The position numbers and the translations under genes are program-made. A DNA stretch of 53,314 nucleotides from Saccharibacillus deserti (GTDB lineage Bacteria; Bacillota; Bacilli; Paenibacillales; Paenibacillaceae), in assembly GCF_013618475.1 (NCBI RefSeq), contig NZ_JABJVN010000014.1:1-53314 (forward strand). The letters are read 5' to 3'. The notes beneath the pieces were generated by a model. That model ran no database searches. It worked only from the letters and a program-made list of their open reading frames with translations, and was not told the origin of the DNA. Of this stretch, positions 26,703-34,763 are shown piece after piece. Each line of letters opens with the position of its first letter. Within the stretch, counting starts at the first letter, position 1.

Positions 26703-27900
26703 AAAATGGGGAAAATTGGCGTCGCTCGGAGCCGTTGCGGTATTGTCTTTTTCCGTACTGGCCGCATGCGGCGACAAAGCCGATAACGAGGCCAAGCCGG
26801 CCGCGGAGACCAACAGCGGAACCGAAACGGCCAAACCGGCCGATACGGCGGCAACGGATACCAAGCCGGCCGACGACAGCAAAGTCCTGGCTACTTACGA
26901 CGGGGGAACGGTAACGGAAGACCAGTTTAACACCGAACTGAACGTCATGAAATTCCTGCAGCCGACCTATGCGTCGATGATGGATTCGAGCGAAATCAAG
27001 AACTACATGCTGGACCAGCAGATCGCTTACAGCTATCTCGAAGGCAAAGCAAGCGACGAAGAAAAGAAAAAAGGCACGGAGATGGCCAAAGCGCAGGTCG
27101 ACCAGTTCAAGACCCAGGTCGATCAAGCGCAGTTTGATACGCTCCTCAAGGATCAAAGTATTACGGAAGCGGACCTCACCGCCTATATGACCCAGGTGAT
27201 GACGGCCGTTCAGCATATGTCCAACCAAGTGAAGGACGCCGATGTGCAAAAAGAATACGATGCGAACAAAGAGGCTTATATCACGGCCAACGTCCGTCAT
27301 ATCCTGATCAATTTCAAAGACGCCGAAGAAAAGGAACGTACGGATGCCGAGACGCTGAAGCTGGCCAAAGAAGCCAAAGCCAGAGTTGACGGCGGCGAAG
27401 ACTTTGCCAAAGTTGCCGAAGAACTGTCGGAAGATCCGGGTTCGGCTTCGAACGGCGGATTGTACGAAAATGCCGCGGTCAACGACTGGGTCGAAGCATT
27501 CAAAAAAGCCGCATTGGAACAAAAAATCGGGGTAGTGGGCGATCCGGTCAAAACGGAATACGGCTACCATGTCATCAAAGTAGAAAAAAGAACGGAAACC
27601 TTGACCGACGAAGTAAAAGAAACAATTCGCAGCACCCTCGCGTCCACCAAGATGCAGGACTTCCTCGATAACGACCTTGCGGGCATTACGAAGAGCAAGG
27701 AAGAGTTCAAGGAAGAAGCGCCGGCAGCCGAAGGTACGGGCGAGACTCCGGCCGCGGGAACAGACGGAGCGGTAACGGAAGGCACCGAAGGTGACGCGGC
27801 CGTCGACGGAACGAAGACCGAAGATGCCCCGAAAACCGAATCGGGCGATGCCGGCACCAAGACGGATACGGGTACCGACACGAAGACGGACGGCAAGTAA
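26683..27900 (+). CDS. PrsA/SurA-like peptidyl-prolyl isomerase lipoprotein
   Basis: A 405-residue exported foldase. The signal peptide ends in a lipobox (VLAAC, Cys about 28), then a Thr/Ala/Lys-rich linker, a SurA-like N-terminal helical domain (about 60-200) and one parvulin PPIC domain (about 205-300; VRHILINF, GGEDFAKVAEELSEDPGS, GGLYENA, GYHVIKVEK). The last ~70 residues are a low-complexity acidic Thr/Asp/Gly/Glu tail, possibly crossing the wall. Adjacent ATGs at 26683 and 26686 have AAGGGAG upstream. The 20-base overlap with mfd suggests translational coupling. The gene fills the place of spoVT in B. subtilis order. Confidence 0.9.
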   Translation: MMQLSHKKWGKLASLGAVAVLSFSVLAACGDKADNEAKPAAETNSGTETAKPADTAATDTKPADDSKVLATYDGGTVTEDQFNTELNVMKFLQPTYASMMDSSEIKNYMLDQQIAYSYLEGKASDEEKKKGTEMAKAQVDQFKTQVDQAQFDTLLKDQSITEADLTAYMTQVMTAVQHMSNQVKDADVQKEYDANKEAYITANVRHILINFKDAEEKERTDAETLKLAKEAKARVDGGEDFAKVAEELSEDPGSASNGGLYENAAVNDWVEAFKKAALEQKIGVVGDPVKTEYGYHVIKVEKRTETLTDEVKETIRSTLASTKMQDFLDNDLAGITKSKEEFKEEAPAAEGTGETPAAGTDGAVTEGTEGDAAVDGTKTEDAPKTESGDAGTKTDTGTDTKTDGK

Positions 27901-27944
27901 TCCGATCCGCCTGCAGGCAGTCTCTAACGTTCATAGTCAAACTC

Positions 27945-27975
27945 AAAAATAGCGCGGTTCACGCGCTATTTTTTT
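27945..27975 (+). terminator. Terminator after the PrsA-like gene
   Basis: A 12-bp perfect stem (27945-27956 with 27962-27973), GTTCA loop and T run. It ends the pth-mfd-foldase unit. Confidence 0.92.
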
Positions 27976-28030
27976 GAGCCGAAAAATGGCCGGAAGCCAA
28001 ACGGCTTCCGGCAAGAAAGGAGGTCGCGGC

Positions 28031-29716
28031 GTGAAGACATCCACCTCGTCGGGTCTGCTCAGAGGCGCCTTTATTCTTGGCGCCGCGGCGATCCTGTCCA
28101 AACTGATCGGTACGCTTCAGAAGATCCCGCTGCAAAATATCGGCGGCGACGGCGTATTCGGCATCTATACGACCGTTTATTCGTTTTATGCGTTTCTGGC
28201 CGTCTTCGTGACGGCCGCCCTGCCGGCGGCGATCTCCAAACACGTGGCCGAGAGGCTGGCCGGCGCGGACGAGAACGGCGTTCGAAACGTGCTGCGCGCG
28301 GGTCTGCTCGCCGGCTGCTTCGCCGGGTTTGTGATGGCATTGGGGATGTGGAGCCTGGCGCCGCTGCTCTCCGGTTGGATCGGGAGCGAGCATACGTTGG
28401 TTCCGCTGCGCGCCATAGCGATAGCGCTGCTTGTCGTTCCTCCCATGGCCGCGCTGCGCGGCTTCTTCCAGGGACAGCAGCAGGCGCTGCCGACTGCCGT
28501 ATCGCAGGTGTCGGAGCAGATTGTCCGCGTAGGCGTGATGATTGCGCTGCTGCTGACGCTCAGCGCCGCAGGAGCGTCCGACGAGCGGATCGCCGCAGGA
28601 GCCGCTCTGGGCTCCTTTGCGGGCGGCCTGGCCGGTCTGGTCGTCATGCTGGTGTTCTGGCAGCGTTATCGGCGAAACCGGAAGGCGGGCAGGCCGACAG
28701 GGATTGCCGAAGTGCCGCCTTCCGGCGGTCTGACGGCCAATCCGGCCTATCGGCTCGAGCCTTCCGCCGATCCGGAAGGCGGCTCTGTCGGCCGCTGGAT
28801 CAAGACGCTGATGATCTATGCCGTACCGGTATTTATCGGTTCCCTGTCCCAGCCGCTGCTCGGACTGGTCGATACGCTGACCGTGCCGCGCATGCTTCAA
28901 AACGGAGGCTGGGGAGACCTCGCCGCCATGGAGCAGTTCGGCATCTACAACCGCGGCATTCCGATCGTCCAGCTTGTCTTCATGCTGTCGACTTCGCTGT
29001 CGACGCTGCTGCTGCCGGCAATCGCCGAAGCCAAAGCCCGGGGCGAAGAAGGCCGAATCGCGGTGTCGGCTTCGGTCGCGCTGCGCTGGTTATGGCTGCT
29101 CGGCCTGACGGCTGCGGGAGGCCTTGCCGTGCTGGCCGGGCCGGTCAACGTCATGCTGTACGCCGATGCCCAAGGGACGGACGCGCTGCGCTGGACCGCC
29201 CTGTCCGCCGCGGGCGGCACGCTTGGCATCGTATCCGCCGCGCTGCTGCAGGGCATGGGCGCCGTCCGTGCCCCCGCGCTGTTCCTGCTCGTCTCGGCTG
29301 CGCTCAAGCTTGTGCTCAATCTGCTGCTGGTGCCGCAGATGGGCATCGCCGGCGCGGCTCTCGCCGGCGCCGTCTCCTACATGGTCGCCGCGCTGCTCGG
29401 CGTCCTGATGCTCGCCCGTCTGACCGGGCTGCGCGCCAACGGCCGCCGGACGCTCCTTCAGCCCCTGCTGCTGGCGGGGCTGACGGCGCTGGCCGCTTAT
29501 GCCGCCCGCCTGCTGACGGACGGCCTCCTGACCGCCGCGGGTCTCGGCGGCCGCACGGGAGCGCTGCTGACGAGCGCCGCCGGCGTCTCCGCGGGCCTTC
29601 TCGCTTTTGCCGCCGCGCTCGTCTATACCCGTGCGGTATCGGACGCGGAGCTGTCCGCACTGCCCGGCGGCGCGAAACTCGCCGCCCTGGCGCGGAAGCT
29701 GCGCCGCGAAAAGTGA
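28031..29716 (+). CDS. yabM: SpoVB/YabM-like polysaccharide flippase
   Basis: A 561-residue protein with about 14 hydrophobic segments, of the MOP/MATE exporter superfamily (oligosaccharidyl-lipid flippases, related to MurJ and SpoVB). The N-terminal ILGAAAILSKLIGTLQKIPL and FGIYTTVYSFYAF are typical. It probably flips lipid-linked wall or polysaccharide precursors. The GTG at 28031 has AAAGGAGG 7 bases upstream; a TTG at 27974 would start inside the previous terminator. B. subtilis YabM at this place is a vegetative relative of SpoVB, so the gene need not have a sporulation role. GC content is high, with many Ala/Gly/Leu codons. Confidence 0.92.
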   Translation: MKTSTSSGLLRGAFILGAAAILSKLIGTLQKIPLQNIGGDGVFGIYTTVYSFYAFLAVFVTAALPAAISKHVAERLAGADENGVRNVLRAGLLAGCFAGFVMALGMWSLAPLLSGWIGSEHTLVPLRAIAIALLVVPPMAALRGFFQGQQQALPTAVSQVSEQIVRVGVMIALLLTLSAAGASDERIAAGAALGSFAGGLAGLVVMLVFWQRYRRNRKAGRPTGIAEVPPSGGLTANPAYRLEPSADPEGGSVGRWIKTLMIYAVPVFIGSLSQPLLGLVDTLTVPRMLQNGGWGDLAAMEQFGIYNRGIPIVQLVFMLSTSLSTLLLPAIAEAKARGEEGRIAVSASVALRWLWLLGLTAAGGLAVLAGPVNVMLYADAQGTDALRWTALSAAGGTLGIVSAALLQGMGAVRAPALFLLVSAALKLVLNLLLVPQMGIAGAALAGAVSYMVAALLGVLMLARLTGLRANGRRTLLQPLLLAGLTALAAYAARLLTDGLLTAAGLGGRTGALLTSAAGVSAGLLAFAAALVYTRAVSDAELSALPGGAKLAALARKLRREK

Positions 29717-29863
29717 GTCTGCGCAAGGCGTCCCGGACCGTTTTGGCGAACAAAGCCTTTTGCCGGAATGGGGAACGCCTGTACGTATTTAGGATTCGCA
29801 ATTCGCCGGAACCCGTGCTATAGTGGTAAAATGCGAGGTGCAGCGGAAAGGGAGGAAGCGGCA

Positions 29864-31342
29864 ATGGGTAAAGGAATTACGGTCGTCGGACTGGGGTCCG
29901 GCGATCCGAATCAACTCACATTGGGCATATGGAAGATTCTTCAGAGCGCAGGCTCGATTTATGTGCGGACGAAGGAGCATCCGGTCATGAGCCGGATTGC
30001 GGCCGAAGGCATCGTGTTCGATTCGTTCGACGGGGTCTACGAGTCGAACGAATCGTTCGGGGACGTCTACGAGACGATCGCCCGGAAGTTGATCGAACAG
30101 GCGGAAGAAGCGGAGATTGTCTACGCGGTACCCGGGCACCCGATGGTGGCCGAGAAGACCGTTCTGCTGCTGCGCGGATATGCGGAGCAGGCGGGAATCC
30201 CCCTGACCGTACTCGGCGGAGAAAGTTTTCTCGATCAAGCCTTTGTCCGGCTCGGTTTCGATCCGATCGAAGGATTCCAGTTGCTGGACTCTTCGAACGT
30301 GACGGTAGAACTGATCCGCCCTTCCCTGCATACGCTGATCGGCCAGGTCTACGATTCGCTGACCGCTTCGGAGGTTAAACTCGGATTGATGGATGTGTAT
30401 CCCGACGATTATCCGGTTGTGGTGGGACATGCGCTTGGCGTGGAAGGGGAAGAGCGAATCGTTCGCGTCCCTCTCTACGAGCTGGATCGCCTGGAAGGGT
30501 ACGGCAACCTGTCGCTTGTCTACATACCGCGCAGCGAAGACGAATCGCTTCGGGCCGCAAGCTTCGGAAGATTGCACGAAATCGTCGGTATCCTTCGCAG
30601 CCCCGGCGGCTGTCCCTGGGATATCGAGCAGACCCATGCTTCGATTCGCAAGAATCTGATCGAAGAGACCTACGAAGTGCTGGAGACGATCGACGACGAC
30701 GATCCGGACCACATGCGGGAAGAGCTTGGCGATCTGCTGCTGCAGATCCTGCTGCATTCCCGCATGGAAGAGGAGATCGGCACGTTCAACGTTTACGACG
30801 TGATTCGGGGGTTAAACGAGAAGTTGATCTTCCGCCATCCGCACGTGTTCGGCGACAAAGCTGCCGGAAGCGCCGAGGAAGCGTTGAAAAACTGGGATGC
30901 CATGAAGGCGCAGGAGAAGCAAATGCGGGGCGAAGACGCGCCGGAAGCTTCTCTGCTCGACGGTGTTCCGAGAGACCTTCCCGCGCTGATGAAGGCGTAC
31001 AAGCTCCAGAAGAAAGCGGCAAAAGCCGGTTTCGACTGGGAAACGATCGAAGGCGCATTGTCCAAGATCGAAGAAGAGCTCGCCGAGCTCAGAAGCGGAT
31101 TGGCCGAGGGGGCCGATCCGGAATCGCTTAAGCTTGAATTGGGCGATCTGCTCTTTTCCGCGGTCAACGCGTCCCGTTTTCTGGATGCCGATCCCGAAGA
31201 AGCGCTTTCTCTCGTCAACAACAAGTTCCGCCGCCGTTTCCGCTATATCGAGGACAAGCTGCGCGAGCGCGGCAGTTCCCCGCAGAGCAGCACGCTTGAA
31301 GAAATGGATGCGCTGTGGAACGAAGCGAAACGGTCGGAATAA
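29864..31342 (+). CDS. mazG: MazG family nucleoside triphosphate pyrophosphohydrolase (YabN)
   Basis: A 492-residue fusion typical of Bacillales YabN. The N-terminal half (about 1-225) is a tetrapyrrole-methylase-like domain (VVGLGSGDPNQLTLG, AVPGHPMVAEKT). The C-terminal half carries two MazG all-alpha NTPase domains; the first has the metal motif EETYEVLETIDD with a later EELGDLLLQ, the second EEELAEL and LGDLLFS. MazG hydrolyses NTPs and dNTPs and is thought to clean non-standard nucleotides. The ATG at 29864 is the conserved start (MGKGITVVGLG) behind GGGAGGAAG. Confidence 0.95.
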   Translation: MGKGITVVGLGSGDPNQLTLGIWKILQSAGSIYVRTKEHPVMSRIAAEGIVFDSFDGVYESNESFGDVYETIARKLIEQAEEAEIVYAVPGHPMVAEKTVLLLRGYAEQAGIPLTVLGGESFLDQAFVRLGFDPIEGFQLLDSSNVTVELIRPSLHTLIGQVYDSLTASEVKLGLMDVYPDDYPVVVGHALGVEGEERIVRVPLYELDRLEGYGNLSLVYIPRSEDESLRAASFGRLHEIVGILRSPGGCPWDIEQTHASIRKNLIEETYEVLETIDDDDPDHMREELGDLLLQILLHSRMEEEIGTFNVYDVIRGLNEKLIFRHPHVFGDKAAGSAEEALKNWDAMKAQEKQMRGEDAPEASLLDGVPRDLPALMKAYKLQKKAAKAGFDWETIEGALSKIEEELAELRSGLAEGADPESLKLELGDLLFSAVNASRFLDADPEEALSLVNNKFRRRFRYIEDKLRERGSSPQSSTLEEMDALWNEAKRSE

Positions 31343-31527
31343 GGCGAAGAGGCAATATTTTTACAGCGTCCGCCCGCGAAAAGAGGAATAAGCCTTTTTA
31401 TCCAGAATATGAGGATGAGGTCTACTCAAGCGAGCGGTCCGACCCACAGATAACCGCGGCGGTGCGGCTCATTCCCGCGCTCCGCTTATCATTTTGAGCG
31501 TTACGTTTCCCGCCCCGGTCTGTCCGG

Positions 31528-31543
31528 ACCCCGGTCCGGCGGC
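31528..31543 (+). other. GC-rich hairpin in the HU leader
   Basis: CCGGAC and GTCCGG flank a CCCG loop in the 253-bp gap upstream of the HU gene. No clear promoter was identified in this gap. Confidence 0.4.
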
Positions 31544-31595
31544 CGATGCGAAGAAGCTCGGACGCGACTTTAAAATCCCGGGAGGAATGAAACCA

Positions 31596-31868
31596 ATGAA
31601 TAAAACAGAACTGATCAACAGCATCGCGGAAAAAAGCGGCGTAGGCAAAAAAGAAGTCGAAGCGGTACTTAACGGCTTTATGGACGGCGTAACCGAAGCA
31701 CTCGCAGGCGGCGACAAAGTTCAATTGATCGGTTTCGGCACGTTCGAAACCCGCAAACGTGCAGGCCGTACGGGCCGCAACCCGCAAACCGGCGAACCGA
31801 TTACGATCGCCGAATCCAGTGTTCCTGCATTCAAAGCGGGCAACAAACTCAAAGACGCGGTTAAGTAA
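31596..31868 (+). CDS. hup: DNA-binding protein HU
   Basis: A 90-residue HU/IHF family protein, exactly the usual HU length. MNKTELINSIAEKSGVGKKE forms the helical dimer part, then GFGTFETRKRAGRTGRNP leads into the DNA-embracing beta arm, ending with VPAFKAGNKLKDAV. It bends and compacts DNA. The ATG at 31596 has GGGAGG 10 bases upstream; an ATG at 31587 touches that site. Placement between mazG and rqcP differs from B. subtilis, where hbs lies elsewhere. Confidence 0.97.
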   Translation: MNKTELINSIAEKSGVGKKEVEAVLNGFMDGVTEALAGGDKVQLIGFGTFETRKRAGRTGRNPQTGEPITIAESSVPAFKAGNKLKDAVK

Positions 31869-31870
31869 TT

Positions 31871-32149
31871 ATGCGTGTCGATAAATTCCTGAAAGTGTCC
31901 AGGCTCATTAAGCGTCGTACCGTAGCCAAAGACGTGTCCGAACAGGGACGCGTCCTGATCAACGGCCGCGAGGCCAAGCCCAGCGCTTCGGTGAAAGTCG
32001 GCGATGAAATTACCGTGCAGTTCGGCCAGAAGCTCGTTACCGTTCGCGTCGAACGCATTGCCGACACGACCCGTAAAGACGAAGCGGCAGGCATGTATAC
32101 CGTAGTCAAAGAAGAGCCTATTCCCAGAGAAGAAGGCTTTCCCTTCTGA
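31871..32149 (+). CDS. rqcP: RqcP (YabO), S4-domain ribosome quality-control protein
   Basis: A 92-residue S4 RNA-binding protein. MRVDKFLKVSRLIKRRTVAK and GRVLINGREAKPSASVKVGDEI are the family signature (Hsp15-like). In B. subtilis RqcP works with RqcH on stalled 50S subunits to add alanine tails. The start lies 2 bases after the HU stop codon with only a weak ribosome binding site, so it probably depends on coupling to HU translation. In B. subtilis yabP and yabQ, both sporulation genes, come next; here neither is present. Confidence 0.95.
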   Translation: MRVDKFLKVSRLIKRRTVAKDVSEQGRVLINGREAKPSASVKVGDEITVQFGQKLVTVRVERIADTTRKDEAAGMYTVVKEEPIPREEGFPF

Positions 32150-32166
32150 TTGATGTTTGACAACCG

Positions 32167-32203
32167 AAAAAGGCGTTTCCGCTGACGCGGGAACGCCTTT
32201 TTC
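32167..32203 (+). terminator. Terminator after rqcP
   Basis: A stem of about 13 bp with one bulged base (32167-32180 with 32190-32202) ending in TTTTT. The remaining 263 bases up to divIC hold no gene; I found no convincing promoter, only a TTGACC at about 32289 lacking a good -10. Confidence 0.88.
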
Positions 32204-32466
32204 GTCTAATTTTGCGGATTTTCGCGTCATTGCGCCTTTTATTGTGTTAATGTGTAAGGTAAGTGACGAAGTTAGGCAGTACAGACTATTGACCGCATTC
32301 AAATCCGGCAAGAATAGTTCCCTTGCTCTATCCAGCTTGCCAACCTGCTTGCCGATAAAGAAGTAGCGCTGTGTGCCGAAGTCCTTTTTTTCAAAAGAAC
32401 ATCGGTCCGCTGCAGTAATTTTACATAACAGCCGGCATCAGCCCGGTGAAGGAGGGTTCCATAAGC

Positions 32467-32859
32467 ATGAGAGCGACTTCCGCAGCATCCAATCCCAACA
32501 GACAACAGTCCGAACGAACGCCCAAAAAAACCCGGACCGAGGTCCGACGCACTTCATCGAATCGGCAGCAGAGCGGCAAGAAGCGTCTTCGCTTGTGGGC
32601 CGTCTTGATGCTGGTTCTGTTGGGTTGGGCAAGTTACACGCTGATTGACCAGTCTTCCGTCATTGCGGACAAAGCCTCGCAGTTGGAAGAACGCAAAACG
32701 GCCCGGTTGGAAAACGAAACGGCGCTGAATGAGATCAAAACGGAGATTAAGCGGCTGCAGGATCCGGAGTACGTCGCGCAAATCGCCCGCAAAGAATACA
32801 ATATGTACAAACCGGAAGAGATCCCGATCCGGGTTACCGGAGAAGGCGGAGGAGAGTAG
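32467..32859 (+). CDS. divIC: Septum formation initiator DivIC
   Basis: A 130-residue bitopic membrane protein of the DivIC/FtsB family. The cytoplasmic N-terminus (about 1-44) is basic and rich in Ser, Gln and Arg. One membrane segment (about 47-66, LWAVLMLVLLGWASYTL) is followed by an extracellular coiled coil (about 75-110) and a conserved YVAQIARKEYNMYKPEEI region. It joins FtsL and DivIB in the division complex. AAGGAGGG sits 10 bases before the ATG at 32467; a GTG at 32446 overlaps that site. Confidence 0.94.
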   Translation: MRATSAASNPNRQQSERTPKKTRTEVRRTSSNRQQSGKKRLRLWAVLMLVLLGWASYTLIDQSSVIADKASQLEERKTARLENETALNEIKTEIKRLQDPEYVAQIARKEYNMYKPEEIPIRVTGEGGGE

Positions 32860-32889
32860 TTTTTCCGCGGTTTTATGCGGTTTTGTTTG

Positions 32890-32918
32890 TTGACCGCCGA
32901 TTCCGCTTCCGTTATAAT
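32890..32918 (+). promoter_or_regulatory. Sigma-A promoter of the S1-domain gene
   Basis: TTGACC (32890-32895) and TATAAT (32913-32918) with a 17-base spacer. The transcript would start near 32925, about 60 bases before the ATG. Confidence 0.85.
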
Positions 32919-32985
32919 CAAATCACCGCAGCCCGGAATTTGACAGATTCGGCTGTATATTTTTAAGGGAGGATCATTTCATTCT

Positions 32986-33543
32986 ATGGCAATTGAAGTA
33001 GGCACCAAATTAGAGGGCAAAGTGACAGGCATCACGCATTTTGGAGCATTCGTGGATTTGTCCGGAGGTGTCACAGGTCTTGTTCACATCTCGGAAATCG
33101 CCGACAATTACGTAAAAGATGTGAACGATCACCTGAAGATTGGCGATATGGTGACGGTTAAAGTCATCAATGTCGACAAAGACGGCAAAATCGGCTTGTC
33201 CATCAAGCAAACCGTGGACAGACCTGCCGGTTCTGCACCCGCTCCTTCTTCCCGTCCGCCTAGACAAGATCGTGGTCCAAGCAGCGGCGGAAGCGGTGGC
33301 GGCGAACGCTTCAGCGGCGGTGGCGGTGGTGGCGGCGGCTTCAACCGTGGCGGCGGAAGCGGCGGCGGAAGACCTTCGAGGCCTCCTGGCGGCGGTAAAC
33401 CTGCATTCGGCAAGCCCGCATTCGGTAAGCCTTCGTTTGATGATAAATTGACCCGTTTCCTTAAGGACAGCGAAGAAAGAATCTCCTCCATCAAAAAAAA
33501 CACGGAATCCAAGCGTGGAGGCCGTGGAGCCAAAAGATCCTAA
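32986..33543 (+). CDS. yabR: S1-domain RNA-binding protein with Gly/Arg-rich tail (YabR-like)
   Basis: A 185-residue protein. Residues 4-76 are one S1/OB-fold RNA-binding domain (GKVTGITHFGAFVDL, VTGLVHISEI, GKIGLSIKQ). Residues about 85-150 are low complexity: proline/arginine, then long glycine runs with interspersed RGG-like steps, then a repeated KPAFG motif. The last ~30 residues are basic (KRGGRGAKRS). B. subtilis YabR is shorter and lacks such a glycine region as far as I recall. The tail may bind RNA or promote condensation, which is inference. AAGGGAGG lies 13 bases from the ATG, slightly long. Confidence 0.92.
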   Translation: MAIEVGTKLEGKVTGITHFGAFVDLSGGVTGLVHISEIADNYVKDVNDHLKIGDMVTVKVINVDKDGKIGLSIKQTVDRPAGSAPAPSSRPPRQDRGPSSGGSGGGERFSGGGGGGGGFNRGGGSGGGRPSRPPGGGKPAFGKPAFGKPSFDDKLTRFLKDSEERISSIKKNTESKRGGRGAKRS

Positions 33544-33609
33544 ATTCGAAGCCGGGTGATACAACCCGCTCGGGTTAAGCCGATCTATTGGAAGTTTATA
33601 ACTGCGAAC

Positions 33610-33641
33610 ACCGCGAATGGCACAGCCGCTCGCGGTTTTTT
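33610..33641 (+). terminator. Terminator after the S1-domain gene
   Basis: ACCGCGA (33610-33616) pairs with TCGCGGT (33630-33636), followed by TTTTTT. In B. subtilis two tRNA genes and spoIIE follow this point; the 240-bp gap here holds neither. Confidence 0.85.
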
Positions 33642-33784
33642 GCTTTGTTTCTCCCGGCGTTCAACGAACAAGGCGCGCTGTCCGATAATAGTACGGAGAG
33701 TGTATAGGGGTACAGGCTGTGAATGCCTAAGGTCGGGTAGAACCGTAATTCGGCGGGCTCGTACCGGAAAGGATGGGATGCCAA

Positions 33785-34708
33785 GTGGCTGCACCAGATT
33801 TGCCGGGATTTACACCGGGGACGGTCGTAACCGGCGCGTCCCACGGCGGACAATATACGATACAATCGCTGATCGGACGCGGGGCCAACGGCAACGTTTA
33901 CCTGGTTCGAACAGCCGGTGGGCAGCAGGCCGCACTGAAAGCCGGCCCGGAGAGGCCGGAGTTGAAGACCGAGGTCGAAGTGCTGGCCGAGCTGAAGAAA
34001 AGGGAGTTTGAGAACGGCAGCCGCCGCTCCTTTCTGCTTGATGCCGACCGGTTCGAGACCGAAGGGCGATTCATTCCTTTTTATGTGATGAAATTCGTCC
34101 GCGGAGTTGCGATCGATGCTTATATACGCAAGTACGGGTACCGCCAGATTGGTGCGGCCGGGCTGGGGCTGCTGGATCGGCTGTCGGAACTGCATCAGGC
34201 CGGCTTTATCTTCGGGGATCTCAAACCTTGTCATGTGCTGGTCGAAGAAAGCGGGGAGGTCGAACTCGTCGATTACGGCGGAGCCAGTCCGATCGGAGAA
34301 AACGTGAAGCAGTACAGCGGCTGGTACGATCGGAAATACTGGAATGCGGGCAGCCACAAAGCCGATCCGGGATACGATCTGTTTGCGTTCGCCGTCCTGT
34401 GCCTGCATGTATTCGACGAACGCGGACTGCGCCGTCTGGATGCGGCCCTGCTGCCGCAGACCCGCAGCGCGGAAGACCTGGTCCAGCTGGCGGAAAGAAT
34501 CCCGCCCCTGCGGCCGTTTGAACCCTGGTTTGACCGGGCGCTGCGCGGCGGATTCGGCAGTTCGCGCGAAGCATCGGCCCATTGGAAAGCCCTGTACCGG
34601 CTGTATCCCGCCAAAGGCCGCCGAAGCTCTTCCAAGCTGCTCACACTTGCGTTCTGCGGTTCGCTGCTGCTGCTCGGTATTGTAATGTATACGGCGCTGT
34701 CGCTGTAA
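33785..34708 (+). CDS. yabT: YabT-like membrane-anchored protein kinase
   Basis: A 307-residue Hanks-type kinase. The glycine loop IGRGANGNVYLV (about 30-41), the ATP lysine in AALKAG (Lys52), the catalytic GDLKP (Asp145, Lys147) and the metal motif DYGG are present. The usual HRD is replaced by FGD and the metal-binding Asn of DLKPxN by His150, so activity may be altered. A single C-terminal membrane helix (about 283-304) anchors it, as in B. subtilis YabT. That kinase acts in the forespore and in DNA-damage signalling. The GTG at 33785 has AAAGGATGG 8 bases upstream. spoIIE and yabS, its B. subtilis neighbours, are absent. Confidence 0.88.
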   Translation: MAAPDLPGFTPGTVVTGASHGGQYTIQSLIGRGANGNVYLVRTAGGQQAALKAGPERPELKTEVEVLAELKKREFENGSRRSFLLDADRFETEGRFIPFYVMKFVRGVAIDAYIRKYGYRQIGAAGLGLLDRLSELHQAGFIFGDLKPCHVLVEESGEVELVDYGGASPIGENVKQYSGWYDRKYWNAGSHKADPGYDLFAFAVLCLHVFDERGLRRLDAALLPQTRSAEDLVQLAERIPPLRPFEPWFDRALRGGFGSSREASAHWKALYRLYPAKGRRSSSKLLTLAFCGSLLLLGIVMYTALSL

Positions 34709-34763
34709 CCGGGCTTTTCAGGGCCCGATACGGTGCGCAGCGATATAAATGGAGGTCCGGACG

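Noticed and set aside
28348..29823. A 491-codon plus-strand frame inside the flippase gene
   Set aside because: Arg/Ala/Asp-rich out-of-frame reading of a clear membrane protein gene; no start signal.
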